Source of the DNA: UBA11358 sp049517655
GTDB lineage: Bacteria > Verrucomicrobiota > Verrucomicrobiia > Limisphaerales > UBA11358
Direction: 5' to 3'
Length of the DNA stretch: 64,000 bases
Assembly (NCBI GenBank): GCA_049517655.1
Contig: JBEKRQ010000001.1
Coordinates: 757,100-821,099, forward strand
Under the pieces are notes generated by a model that made no database searches, was not told the origin of the DNA, and saw nothing but the letters and a program-made list of their open reading frames with translations. The translations under genes were made by a program, and so were the position numbers. Positions 7,510 through 16,559 of the stretch are shown here, piece after piece. Numbering within the stretch: the first letter of the stretch is position 1; every line of letters begins with the position of its first letter.

Positions 7510-9717
7510 ATGAAATTTCCCTCCTCGGCTTCCAAGACATGGATTCAGCCTTTGCTCGTAACCTGCTTGATTTTTGTGTCAGTCGTGGGGTGTAATAAAA
7601 TAAATTCATCTTCCTCGGGGAAAAAACTCGAATCTTCACCCCCTATTTCCGCCAATGACAAGGCAAGACAGGAACGGTTAAATTGGAACCTTCAAACTCT
7701 TGTAATGGCGTATGAAAAGGCAGGCCATACCGGCCGACCATGGGATACGTCAGCTAAAAACGCTTTGACTGAGTTCGCCCGCTTGAGATCACAAGTGACT
7801 GAAACTAACGAGCGCGGGGCACAAATTATTGCGACAAATTGCGAAGCTGCCGTCAAAGCCGGATGCGATGACCCGCTGATTGCCTATCTCCACACGCGTT
7901 TCGTTCTGGACCAGACCAACACACCCAAGATTTTCGCCGACGCGTTTTTGAAAAACGCACAGGATATCCAACAAAGCACATATCCAAGTATCCGGAAGTT
8001 TTATGTTTCGTTACGGGCAGTACAACAGATTTACTACACATTTGGCACAAATGCAGACAGCCAAGAGATCCAAGCCGCTGGCGGCCGGCTCTTGGAATAT
8101 CTTATGGGCGCCCTTAATGACAAAACGACGCCACCCGGCGAAGTTTACGAAGCATGTCTTGAAGGTCTCAATGCATACCAAGGGGACAAGAATCTGTATG
8201 AGCAATTTTACAACCGCATCGAAAAGCCCTTATTCGAGAACTGGCCGGATGAATCCGAATCCTGGTTATTAAAAGGAAAAGCCCATATCGAAATGGCATG
8301 GCATGACAGGGGCTTTAGTTACGCTGATAAAGTCAGCGAAGAAGGCTGGGAAGGGTTCGAAAAGCATCTCAAGACCGCCGAAGAAGCACTGAATCAGGCA
8401 TGGACACTCAACCCCAAAGACTTGCGCATTGCCAACACAATGCTCGTGTTGGAATTAGGACAAGGGAAAGGTCGCGACCGGATGGAATTGTGGTTCAAGC
8501 GGGCAATGGCACTGGATCCCAACTCCTACGAAACTTGCGACCAAAAACGGTACTACTTGGAACCCAAGTGGTACGGCTCGGATGAGGACATGCTGGCGTT
8601 TGGCTGGGAGTGCACCGAGAGCACCAATTGGGGCGGGAAAGTGCCATTGGTGCTATTGGACGCCCACGAGGCCATCCAGCGTCACCTCGACAAATCTGAT
8701 CAGGACAATTATTGGACACGTCCTGAGGTATGGTCCGATATACAAATGGCATTTGAAAAGTTTTTTCAACTCAACCCGGATGCCACCAGTTGGTATCACA
8801 ATTACGCCTGGTATGCCTATCACTGCGGACAATGGCGCAAGTTGAATGAGTTGATTCCCAAACTCGGTCCGGTCAATTACTCCTACTTTGGAGGCAAGGC
8901 CGAGTTCGACAAAATGGTGAGCCTCGCCAGAGAGCATGCTGGTGAAACCAACGCAGAGATCAACACTACGCTGATCGAAATCTATCGTTTGAATACAAAA
9001 ATCGACGCCAAGGTGCATGAAGGCAAACAGACGGAAAACGATTTCGCGGACTTGTTGCAACAATGCGACACCTTACTTGCAAAACATAAGGACGAGAAAA
9101 CTGATGAGGTGGCTCAAATTCTTTTTGCCAAAGCCAGCTTGTACTTGCAGGTTTTTGACAACGCGCAGAAAGGCCGGGAATTGATTCTCCAACTTAAGCA
9201 AGATTTTCCCGAGACCAAACTAGGCAGGAACGCGGATAAAATTCTCGCTTTGATCGAACGTCAGGAAGAGGTCAAAAAGATCAACCATGCACTAGCTGAA
9301 GGAATTCAATTCCCCGAGTTCAACGAGAAGGACACGGCGGGCAAACCGCTTTCCATTGCCAACTACAAGGGCAAGGTGGTGCTCGTGGATTTCTGGGCGA
9401 CCTGGTGCGGGCCGTGCGTGGCTGAGTTGCCCAATGTGCAGGCAACTTACCAGAAACATCATGCGCAGGGTTTCGAGATCATCGGTGTCAGCCTGGATGC
9501 AGATCAGCAAAAGTTCGAAAGCTTCATCAAACAGAAAAATATGACCTGGCGGCAATACTTCGACGGACAGGCTTGGAACAATAAACTGGCCATAAAATAC
9601 GGGATTGAAAGCATCCCGGCGACCTTCCTGCTCGACGGCGAAGGGAAAATCATCGCCAAGGATTTGCGTGGTGAAGAATTGGAGCAAGCCGTGGCCAAGG
9701 CACTGGCTAAAAAATAA
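7510..9717 (+). CDS. Lipoprotein with helical/TPR-like region fused to a TlpA-like thioredoxin domain
   Basis: The 735-aa product has a lipoprotein signal, with a hydrophobic stretch ending SVVGC (C28). Residues about 50-480 form a helical, TPR-like or DUF4034-like region with recurring W/Y-rich units (EALNQAWTLNPKDLRIAN, KRAMALDPNSYETC). The last ~270 residues duplicate the preceding gene from its helical linker through the thioredoxin domain, including WCGPC and SIPATFLLDGEGKI. It therefore looks like a fusion of a TPR lipoprotein with a copied TlpA unit, placed at the outer or inner membrane facing the periplasm. It converges on the ABC permease gene with only 6 bp between the stop codons. 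Role beyond thiol-redox chemistry unknown. Confidence 0.75.
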   Translation: MKFPSSASKTWIQPLLVTCLIFVSVVGCNKINSSSSGKKLESSPPISANDKARQERLNWNLQTLVMAYEKAGHTGRPWDTSAKNALTEFARLRSQVTETNERGAQIIATNCEAAVKAGCDDPLIAYLHTRFVLDQTNTPKIFADAFLKNAQDIQQSTYPSIRKFYVSLRAVQQIYYTFGTNADSQEIQAAGGRLLEYLMGALNDKTTPPGEVYEACLEGLNAYQGDKNLYEQFYNRIEKPLFENWPDESESWLLKGKAHIEMAWHDRGFSYADKVSEEGWEGFEKHLKTAEEALNQAWTLNPKDLRIANTMLVLELGQGKGRDRMELWFKRAMALDPNSYETCDQKRYYLEPKWYGSDEDMLAFGWECTESTNWGGKVPLVLLDAHEAIQRHLDKSDQDNYWTRPEVWSDIQMAFEKFFQLNPDATSWYHNYAWYAYHCGQWRKLNELIPKLGPVNYSYFGGKAEFDKMVSLAREHAGETNAEINTTLIEIYRLNTKIDAKVHEGKQTENDFADLLQQCDTLLAKHKDEKTDEVAQILFAKASLYLQVFDNAQKGRELILQLKQDFPETKLGRNADKILALIERQEEVKKINHALAEGIQFPEFNEKDTAGKPLSIANYKGKVVLVDFWATWCGPCVAELPNVQATYQKHHAQGFEIIGVSLDADQQKFESFIKQKNMTWRQYFDGQAWNNKLAIKYGIESIPATFLLDGEGKIIAKDLRGEELEQAVAKALAKK

Positions 9718-9723
9718 TTTTTG

Positions 9724-10575
9724 TTACGTGCTCGCGCTGGTGTAACGGCGGATGGAGAAGCGCCAGAACCATTCGGAAATGAGCGCCCAAATAACACCCA
9801 AGCCGAACAGCGCCGACAAAGCGGCGGGCGATGTCAATTTGTCCGCCAGCACGCGCACGGGCACGTTGGACACCAGCAACACCGGCAAGGCGAAGGTGAA
9901 CACGGCCTTGAACACGCCGCGAAACGCTTCATCCGGCATCCGCGCGATGTTGAACAGATTGTAGTAGCCCCACACGATGCCTTGCGCGCGCACGGTCCAA
10001 AAACTCACCGAGGCAAGCATGAACATGAGCGAGTAATGCACCAAAAGCCCGACAACGCACAAAGCGGCAAAGACGAGCAACTGCGCGGTGGTTGGGTGCA
10101 AATGTAATTTCCCTGCCGCAAAAACCATGACGCACACGGCGAACGCGGCGTTGGCAAATGACGGCAGGTCCACCTGTCGCATTGAAACGAGGAAACGCGT
10201 GTTGACCGGCAGCAGCAGCAGGAAATCCATTTTGCCCGTGCGGACGAGTTCGGAGAGGTTCGTGCAGTTCACGAGAAAGAACGCCTGGTAAATTTCCTGG
10301 ATAAAATTGCTCGTGCCGGTGAGTAGCACCACCTGCCACACCGTCCACGTGCCGACGGTGCTGGTTTGACTGAAAAGAACGCCGACAAAGGCGAGTTGCA
10401 GTCCGAACCACAGCAATTCGACGACAATCCAAAGAATAAAGTTGCCCTTGAACGACATTTCGCGCGTCACGGAAGTTTTCCACAACGCAGCGTAAATGGT
10501 GAGATAACGAGCGACGCCGGATACGAGTTGCGTGACGCCCGTTTCTGCCTTCTGTCTTCTGCCTTCTGCCTTCAT
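9724..10575 (-). CDS. ABC-2/DUF990-family transporter permease, second of pair
   Basis: Integral membrane subunit, 283 aa, with about six hydrophobic segments (for example FILWIVVELLWFGLQLAFVG, LLVFAALCVVGLLVHYSLMF, AALSALFGLGVIWALISEWF). NLSELVRTGKMDFLLLLPV is the DUF990-type intracellular block. The ATG at 10575 is favoured: GGAGG lies about 8 nt upstream, and it sits 4 nt past the upstream permease's stop; a longer form from 10647 would overlap that gene. The first residues MKAEGRRQKAETG come from a 10-bp tandem repeat (TCTGCCTTCTG...). The substrate is unknown and the ATPase partner is not in the window. Confidence 0.85.
   Translation of the reverse strand: MKAEGRRQKAETGVTQLVSGVARYLTIYAALWKTSVTREMSFKGNFILWIVVELLWFGLQLAFVGVLFSQTSTVGTWTVWQVVLLTGTSNFIQEIYQAFFLVNCTNLSELVRTGKMDFLLLLPVNTRFLVSMRQVDLPSFANAAFAVCVMVFAAGKLHLHPTTAQLLVFAALCVVGLLVHYSLMFMLASVSFWTVRAQGIVWGYYNLFNIARMPDEAFRGVFKAVFTFALPVLLVSNVPVRVLADKLTSPAALSALFGLGVIWALISEWFWRFSIRRYTSAST
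10538..10575. repeat. Short tandem repeat (about 10-bp unit), family H
   Basis: Nearly four units of CTTCTGCCTT/CTTCTGTCTT. It covers the start of the second permease gene and encodes its first residues (KAEGRRQKAE on the minus strand). Confidence 0.75.
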
Positions 10576-10579
10576 TTCA

Positions 10580-11389
10580 TCATCCTCCAAACGCGGCGTA
10601 TTTCTTAATGCCGCGCCGCCACGCAAATCGCGCAAGCGCATAACCAATCAACACCCAACCCGCTTGCACAAACATTCCACGCAGCAAATCCGCACCCGCA
10701 ATTTCGCCAGTGTAAATGCCGATGGGGAAATAAAGCATATACGGAAACGGCGTGAAGAAGAGCGCGTGTTCCAGCGCGGGACTTATAGTATGCAATAGGG
10801 GGAGTGGAAATAGATGGCCGCTGGCGATGTATTCGAACGCGAACAAAATGAAAATGAACGTGGAAATTTCCAGCACCCAAAACGCGAGCATCGCCATCGC
10901 GTAGGAAATGAAAAATTGCAACAGCGCCGTCAGCACCAGCGAAATCAGGAAGGCCGCCAGCGCCAAGCCGTCCGGCGGGAAAATAAAATAACCGCGCAAA
11001 CAAAAAACGAAAATCGCCAGCGGCACGACGGCCACGGTCATATACGCGACGCGCCCGGAAAAAAACAGGCACAGCCGATACCATAAATAATCAATCGGCT
11101 TGAGCAGGAACTGGCTGATGTTGCCTTCGCGAATGTCGGCGGCGATCTGCCAGTCGTCCTCGTTTACCGCCGTGAGCACGTCCACAACGGCGACAAGCAG
11201 ATAATAGGAAATCATTCCCGACAGGGTGTAACCGGAAATTGTCGCGCCCTTCGCCGCGTAAATGGTGCGCCAGAGCGACAGCATGGCGAACAGCGGGATG
11301 AAGCTGAACAGCGTTCGCGTCAGGTAATTGAAGCGATACGTCAGGTTGTTTTGAATCCCGATGCCGATGACATGCCAGTATTTTTTCAT
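10580..11389 (-). CDS. ABC-2/DUF990-family transporter permease, first of pair
   Basis: A 269-aa membrane protein paralogous in architecture to the following gene: MKKYWHVIGIGIQNNLTYRFNYLTR, then about six membrane helices and the conserved block DIREGNISQFLLKPIDYLWYRL. DUF990 permeases usually come as a pair with one ATPase and export an unidentified substrate. The ATG at 11389 precedes the conserved N-terminus; a 20-residue upstream extension from 11449 lacks any match to the family. The first ~130 bp plus some upstream sequence is repeated at 13942-14103 as a pseudogene fragment. The ATPase gene is not in view. Confidence 0.87.
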   Translation of the reverse strand: MKKYWHVIGIGIQNNLTYRFNYLTRTLFSFIPLFAMLSLWRTIYAAKGATISGYTLSGMISYYLLVAVVDVLTAVNEDDWQIAADIREGNISQFLLKPIDYLWYRLCLFFSGRVAYMTVAVVPLAIFVFCLRGYFIFPPDGLALAAFLISLVLTALLQFFISYAMAMLAFWVLEISTFIFILFAFEYIASGHLFPLPLLHTISPALEHALFFTPFPYMLYFPIGIYTGEIAGADLLRGMFVQAGWVLIGYALARFAWRRGIKKYAAFGG

Positions 11390-11421
11390 TCCTATGCAGA
11401 CACGCTGGAAATTTAGTTGCG
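11259..11421. repeat. Direct repeat bracketing the propeller gene, left copy
   Basis: About 160 bp, aligning with 13942-14103 at a constant offset of 2683 bp through the coding part, with only a few mismatches. A one-base gap appears in the upstream flank. This copy is the intact permease gene start. Confidence 0.88.
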
Positions 11422-11541
11422 ATAGACCGGAACGCGAAGGGAAAATCAAAGCGATGAAATTTGAAAATCATTACTTTTCTACTTGTCATTGCAGCGTTCC
11501 GTTGCTAAACTTTTAGCTTAGCTTTCAACCGAGGTGACCTG

Positions 11542-13944
11542 ATGAAAAGATGTTTTTCACTCGTTTTGGCGGGGTGCGCAATGTTTATGTTTTCTCCTTC
11601 TTCGGCACGCGCCGTTCCCGGCGACGAGCATTGGGACCCGCAATTCAACTGGCCGGGCACGACGAATATCATCATGGGCATTGGAATCGGCGGCGGAAAA
11701 ATTTATGCGGGCGGCGAGATCAGCGCCGGCACGCTGACCAATGCGCCGCTGGAAGTGTGGGACGGTTTGCAGTGGTCCACGATAGGTGCTTTTACCGGCA
11801 GCCCCGCAGTCATCGAAGATATTGCCGTTGCAGGCGGCACGCTGTATGTCGGCGGAGTTTTCACGACTGTCAATGGCGCAGCGATCAACGGGCTTGCCAA
11901 ATGGGACGGGACAAGCTGGAGCGGAATTGGCTTTTCCGGCATCGTTTACGGGTTGGCCGTGAACGGCAATAATCTTTATGTGGCCGGCTCATTCACCAAT
12001 ACCGACGCTGGCGGCGTGATGATGACCAACATCGGTTATTGGGATGGGAGCGCCTGGCACGCTTTGGGTGGTGGCCTCGGAACACCGGGCACCGGCTCGG
12101 CAAGGGTGGTCGCCGTCAACAACGGTCTGGTTTACGCAGGCGGTTCTTTCACCAATTCCGGCTCGCAACTCATCACGAACCTCGCGGTGTGGAATGGTTC
12201 CGGTTGGTCGGCGGTCGGCGGTGGAGCCAATTCAGTTGTTTATGCCCTGACATTCAACGGAACTGATCTTTACGTCGGCGGCTCCTTCACGCAGGCTGGC
12301 CCCACGCTGGCGACGAACATTGCCAAGTGGGATGGCGTGAACTGGTCGGCGGTCGGCGGCGGTTTGACCGGCACGGGCAGCAGCGTGAACAGCCTCGCTG
12401 TTTTCAATGGCTCGGTTTGCGCGACGGGCGTGTTCACCAACGCCGGCGGGTTGATGGTGGCCAACTTCGCGGTTTGGAACGGCTCGTCATGGTCGGTGGC
12501 CAACGGCGGCATCAGCGCGACCGGCTACCGCGTCGTCAACAACGGCACAAACGTTTATGTCGGCGGCAATTTTATTTCAGCAGGCAACAAATTGATGAAC
12601 GGCATCACGGCCTGGGATGGCGTGAATTGGAACCCCATTGGAACCGCCGGCCGAATCAACGGCATTTATGCCACCGTCCGGGCTTTGGCCGGCGATGGGA
12701 CAAATTTATACACAGGCGGAAGCTCGTTTTATTGGGCGGGACAAACCAACGTGAACCTGATCGGCCGCTTCGACGGCACGAATTGGTATCCGCTCGGCAC
12801 CGGCATCAGCGGGTCAAGCGTCATCAGCGGCCCCATCGGCACCGGTATTCTCACCATCGCCCTCACCAATAATTACGTTTATGCCGGCGGCTATTTCACA
12901 AACGCCGGCGGTGTGCCAGTAACCAACATCGCTTCCTGGAACGGGTCAAACTGGTCTGCGATGGGCAGCGGCCCCGGCGGCGTGGTGGCTTCCATTCTCG
13001 TCCGCCCGGACGGCGTTTATGCGGTGGGCGCGCCGTTTTACAATGTCAGCTATTACAACAGCCCGTTTTTCTCCCGTTGGGACGGTTCGAGCTGGCAGGG
13101 TGTTACCATCAACTTTCCGCCTTATACCGATTGGGAAACTTCTATTAGTCCCAACCTTGGCATGGCCGCGTTGGCCTGTATCGGCACCAACATTTTCATC
13201 GGCGGCTATTTCTACCTTGGTGAATATACCAATCCACCTTCCGGCTATGTCGGCTGCAACAATATCATGCGCTTCGACGGCACATACGGGTGGGTCATGG
13301 GCATGGGACTCAGCAGCAACGTCACCGCCATGGCCGTCATCGACACCAATCTTTTTGTCGCAGGACAGTTCACGAATGCCAGCGGCGTGGCGGCCAGCAA
13401 GATTGCCCTGTGGAATGGCAATTACTGGACGAATCTTGGCAGCGGGCTGGTTGGCAGCGGCGTTATCAACGGGCTGGCGACCATGGGCGGGAATCTTTAC
13501 GTCGGCGGCACGTTCACCAACATGGGCGGCACACCGGTTAATCGCATCGCCAAATGGGACGGTACAAATTGGTCCGCGCTCGGCAACGGCGCCACTTATC
13601 CCGGCTTGAGCAGCGCCTCCATCTTCGGTCTCGGTGTTTTGGGCAACAGCCTTTATGCCAGCGGAAGTTTCCGAATGATGGGTGACAAGCCGTCGTTCTA
13701 CATCGCGCGTTGGAACGAGCAGAAGAATTTCGACACGCCGCAAATCAGCCCCCTCTTCGTGACCAACGGTCTGTTTCGCATGCGGCTTTTCGGAGTCAGC
13801 GGCATGACCAACCTCATTCAGGCTACTACCAATTTTACCACTTGGACGCCGATACTGACCAACAGTGCCGGTATCTACGACTTCAGCGACCCGAACTCTT
13901 CAAGTTATCCCTTCAGATTTTACCGCGCGGTTCTTGGCCCATAA
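11542..13944 (+). CDS. Large secreted beta-propeller-like repeat protein with a Verrucomicrobia-type C-terminal domain
   Basis: The 800-aa product starts with a signal peptide (MKRCFSLVLAGCAMFMF, ending SSARA). About 14 imperfect repeats of 45-55 residues follow. Each has a core like LYVGGSFTN, a glycine-rich turn, then ANIAKWDG..WSALGGG, which is typical of kelch/Delta-60-like propeller blades. The last ~65 residues (LFRMRLFGVSGMTNLIQATT, then FTDP-like FSDPNSS and YPFRFYRAVLGP) match the recurring C-terminal domain seen on many secreted Verrucomicrobia proteins. A surface or extracellular role is inferred; no catalytic residues are apparent. The stop codon falls in the first bases of the right-hand direct repeat, so the gene end coincides with the duplication boundary. 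Confidence 0.82.
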   Translation: MKRCFSLVLAGCAMFMFSPSSARAVPGDEHWDPQFNWPGTTNIIMGIGIGGGKIYAGGEISAGTLTNAPLEVWDGLQWSTIGAFTGSPAVIEDIAVAGGTLYVGGVFTTVNGAAINGLAKWDGTSWSGIGFSGIVYGLAVNGNNLYVAGSFTNTDAGGVMMTNIGYWDGSAWHALGGGLGTPGTGSARVVAVNNGLVYAGGSFTNSGSQLITNLAVWNGSGWSAVGGGANSVVYALTFNGTDLYVGGSFTQAGPTLATNIAKWDGVNWSAVGGGLTGTGSSVNSLAVFNGSVCATGVFTNAGGLMVANFAVWNGSSWSVANGGISATGYRVVNNGTNVYVGGNFISAGNKLMNGITAWDGVNWNPIGTAGRINGIYATVRALAGDGTNLYTGGSSFYWAGQTNVNLIGRFDGTNWYPLGTGISGSSVISGPIGTGILTIALTNNYVYAGGYFTNAGGVPVTNIASWNGSNWSAMGSGPGGVVASILVRPDGVYAVGAPFYNVSYYNSPFFSRWDGSSWQGVTINFPPYTDWETSISPNLGMAALACIGTNIFIGGYFYLGEYTNPPSGYVGCNNIMRFDGTYGWVMGMGLSSNVTAMAVIDTNLFVAGQFTNASGVAASKIALWNGNYWTNLGSGLVGSGVINGLATMGGNLYVGGTFTNMGGTPVNRIAKWDGTNWSALGNGATYPGLSSASIFGLGVLGNSLYASGSFRMMGDKPSFYIARWNEQKNFDTPQISPLFVTNGLFRMRLFGVSGMTNLIQATTNFTTWTPILTNSAGIYDFSDPNSSSYPFRFYRAVLGP

Positions 13945-14103
13945 ATCGTGCGCCAGAGCGACAGCATGGCGAACAGCGGGATGAAACCGAACAGCGTTCG
14001 CGTCAGGTAATTGAAGCGATACGTCAGGTTGTTTTGAATCCCGATGCCGATGACATGCCAGTATTTTTTCATTCATTCACAAACGTTTGGAAATTTATCT
14101 GCG
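13942..14103 (-). pseudogene. 5' fragment of a DUF990 ABC permease gene (duplicate)
   Basis: On the minus strand the sequence reads from ATG at 14072 as MKKYWHVIGIGIQNNLTYRF and continues about 40 residues before being cut at the end of the propeller gene. It copies the first ~130 bp and part of the upstream region of the permease gene at 10580-11389. It is too short to be functional. Confidence 0.85.
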
Positions 14104-14215
14104 CAAAATGGAATTGCGATTCAATTTTTATTGCCGAACAACGCGTCCGCAATTAGTGTTAGCGCCGGTGATTGCCATTTGTGCCAGTCAACGCAACATT
14201 TAGGACCAAAGACGT

Positions 14216-16393
14216 ATGACAAGGAAACCTCTCGCAGGCGCGGAATTGAACGGGCTGGTTGCGGGCTTGAACAAGTTGTCCCGCAATTTGTGGTGGAGCT
14301 GGGATCAGGAGGCGCAGGATTTATTTCAGGAACTCTCGCCGCGCAGTTGGCAAAATCTTTATCATAACGCCGCCGCCATTTTGCGCGAAGTCTCGGAATA
14401 CGAACTGCGCGTGCGCCTGCAAGACGCTGACTTTGAGCAACACGCGCGCGCGGTCTTGCACGATTTCGAGGCGTATCTCGCCTGCAAAAGCACCTGGGGA
14501 CACGTGAATGCTCCGCAATTACTCCAAAATCCCGTCGCGTATTTTTCCGCCGAATTTGGTTTTCACGAGTCGCTGCCGATTTCGGCGGGCGGCCTCGGCA
14601 TCCTGGCCGGTGACCACGCAAAATCCGCCAGCGACCTTGGCCTCGGCTTCGTCGGCGTCGGTTTATTTTACCGCGAAGGTTATTTCCAGCAGGCCATTGA
14701 CTCGAACAACTGGCAGACCGAATTCTACAATCTGGTGGATCCGCAAAACGTGCCGCTCGAACCCGTGCTGGACGCCAATGGCCAGACGCTCGTGTGCGAC
14801 GTGGAAATTGACATGAATCACGTCTTCTTTCAGGCGTGGCGCGTGAACGTCGGGCGCGTGCCGGTATATTTGCTCGACGCCAACCGCCCGGAAAACGCCG
14901 AGCATTTCCGCGATTTGACGGCGCGCGTTTATGGCGGCGACGGCACAATACGCATCATGCAGGAAATCCTGCTCGGCATCGGCGGGGTTCGCCTGCTGCA
15001 CAAGCTCGGCGTGCAGCCGTCGGTCTTTCACATGAACGAGGGTCATGCGGCCTTCCTGACGCTGGAATTGATCCGCGAAAAACTGGCCACCGGACAAAAA
15101 TTTACTGACGCGCTCGCCGCGACCCGGGCGCAATGTATTTTCACCACCCACACGCCGGTTGAAGCCGGACACGACCGCTTCGCCCCCGAATTGATGGACT
15201 ACGCGTTCCTGCTTTACCAGCACCAATTGCCCGTGCCGTTTCAGGACATCATGCCGTTGGGCCGCGTGCATCCCGAGAACGCGCACGAGCCGTTTTGCAT
15301 GACTGTGCTCGCGCTCAAGCTGTCGCGCGCCGCCAACGGCGTGAGCGAACTGCACGGCGACACCAGCCGCCGCATGTGGCAATCCCTTTATCCCGGCACC
15401 CCCGTCGAAAAAGTCCCCATCGGCCACATCACCAACGGCATTCACCTGCTCGGCTGGATGAAAGGTTCGGTGCGCCAGTTCTGGCGGGAAAAAATGAAGG
15501 ACAAGAGGGCGGGCGTGGTCAAGATGTGGGACGAAAAATATGGACACGATTGGGCGTCGGCGATTCACCACCATGAATTCTGGAAAAAAATGGCCGACGC
15601 GTCGTTCGTTTCCGATGAGGAACTTTGGGCGCTGCGCTACAAATTGCGGCGCGAGATGATTGAATTCATCCGCCGCCGTCTGTCGCACCAAACCCAGCGC
15701 ATCACGCCCGGCGATTACATCCGCTTCGATCACCTGCTGAATCCCGATGCGCTGACCATTGGCTTCGCGCGCCGCTTCGCCACTTACAAACGCGCGCCGC
15801 TGATTTTCCAGCAATTTGACAACATCGTGAAACTCGCGCACGACAAACAGCGGCCGGTGCAGTTTATTTTCGCCGGCAAGGCGCATCCGCGCGATGACGA
15901 AGGCAAACGCTTCATCCAGCAAATCATTTGCCTCAGCAAACAGGGTGAATTGGCGGGTAGTGTGGTGTTTGTCGAAAACTATGACATTCACATCGCGCGG
16001 CAGATGGTTTCCGGCTGCGACGTGTGGCTGAACAACCCGCGCCGCCCGCTGGAAGCCTCCGGCACCAGCGGCATGAAGGCCGGCTGCAATGGCTGTTTGA
16101 ATTTCAGCATTCTGGACGGCTGGTGGCGCGAAGGCTACGACGGCACCAACGGTTTTGCCATCGGCGGCGATTCAAATCCGGACAACGTCGAGGAACAGGA
16201 TCGCGTGGACAGCGCCAATCTTTACCAGACGCTCACCGAACAGGTCATTCCAATGTTCTTCGACCGCGACGAACAAGGTATTCCGCGCCAATGGATTCAG
16301 CGCATTCGCCGCGCGATGGTCACGCTTGTGCCGCAATTCACCACCGACCGCATGGTCAAGGAATACACGCGGAAGTATTATCTGGCGAAATAA
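14216..16393 (+). CDS. glgP: Alpha-glucan (glycogen/maltodextrin) phosphorylase, short GT35 form
   Basis: A PLP-dependent phosphorylase releasing glucose-1-phosphate from alpha-1,4-glucans. The N-terminus (LVAGLNKLSRNLWWSWDQEAQDLF) is the DUF3417-type start of the more distant TIGR02094-like branch, which is shorter than the E. coli enzyme; 725 aa fits. Substrate-site blocks ISAGGLGILAGDHAKSASDLG, HMNEGHAAFL and THTPVEAGHDRF are all present. The PLP lysine is K621 in ASGTSGMKAGCNG. The ATG at 14216 precedes the conserved N-terminus. It stands upstream of an aminotransferase gene with a 166-bp repeat-containing gap, so co-transcription is uncertain. Confidence 0.95.
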   Translation: MTRKPLAGAELNGLVAGLNKLSRNLWWSWDQEAQDLFQELSPRSWQNLYHNAAAILREVSEYELRVRLQDADFEQHARAVLHDFEAYLACKSTWGHVNAPQLLQNPVAYFSAEFGFHESLPISAGGLGILAGDHAKSASDLGLGFVGVGLFYREGYFQQAIDSNNWQTEFYNLVDPQNVPLEPVLDANGQTLVCDVEIDMNHVFFQAWRVNVGRVPVYLLDANRPENAEHFRDLTARVYGGDGTIRIMQEILLGIGGVRLLHKLGVQPSVFHMNEGHAAFLTLELIREKLATGQKFTDALAATRAQCIFTTHTPVEAGHDRFAPELMDYAFLLYQHQLPVPFQDIMPLGRVHPENAHEPFCMTVLALKLSRAANGVSELHGDTSRRMWQSLYPGTPVEKVPIGHITNGIHLLGWMKGSVRQFWREKMKDKRAGVVKMWDEKYGHDWASAIHHHEFWKKMADASFVSDEELWALRYKLRREMIEFIRRRLSHQTQRITPGDYIRFDHLLNPDALTIGFARRFATYKRAPLIFQQFDNIVKLAHDKQRPVQFIFAGKAHPRDDEGKRFIQQIICLSKQGELAGSVVFVENYDIHIARQMVSGCDVWLNNPRRPLEASGTSGMKAGCNGCLNFSILDGWWREGYDGTNGFAIGGDSNPDNVEEQDRVDSANLYQTLTEQVIPMFFDRDEQGIPRQWIQRIRRAMVTLVPQFTTDRMVKEYTRKYYLAK

Positions 16394-16396
16394 GTT

Positions 16397-16475
16397 GGTA
16401 GGGACATCCTGCCGGGATGTCCGCCACGGTCGCCCCGGCGGTGCGTTTCTACAAAGACGTCAGCCCTACGGGCTC
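16397..16475. repeat. Family A-like palindromic region
   Basis: GGTAGGGACATCCTGCCGGG, continuing with GATGTCCGCC and later GTCAGCCCTACGGGCTC. The left part is related to family A but the centre and right arm differ. It fills most of the gap between glgP and the aminotransferase gene. Confidence 0.5.
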
Positions 16476-16559
16476 GAAAAAATTCGCGCTCAATCCGCCC
16501 CGATTAATTTCCTTCCTTGCGCTCCTCTGCCCCGGTCGTAACCTTTCCGCCGGTCTAAT

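Noticed and set aside
13710..14156. 148-aa open frame overlapping the end of the propeller gene
   Set aside because: It is the alternative frame of the propeller gene continued through the duplicated permease fragment on the wrong strand.
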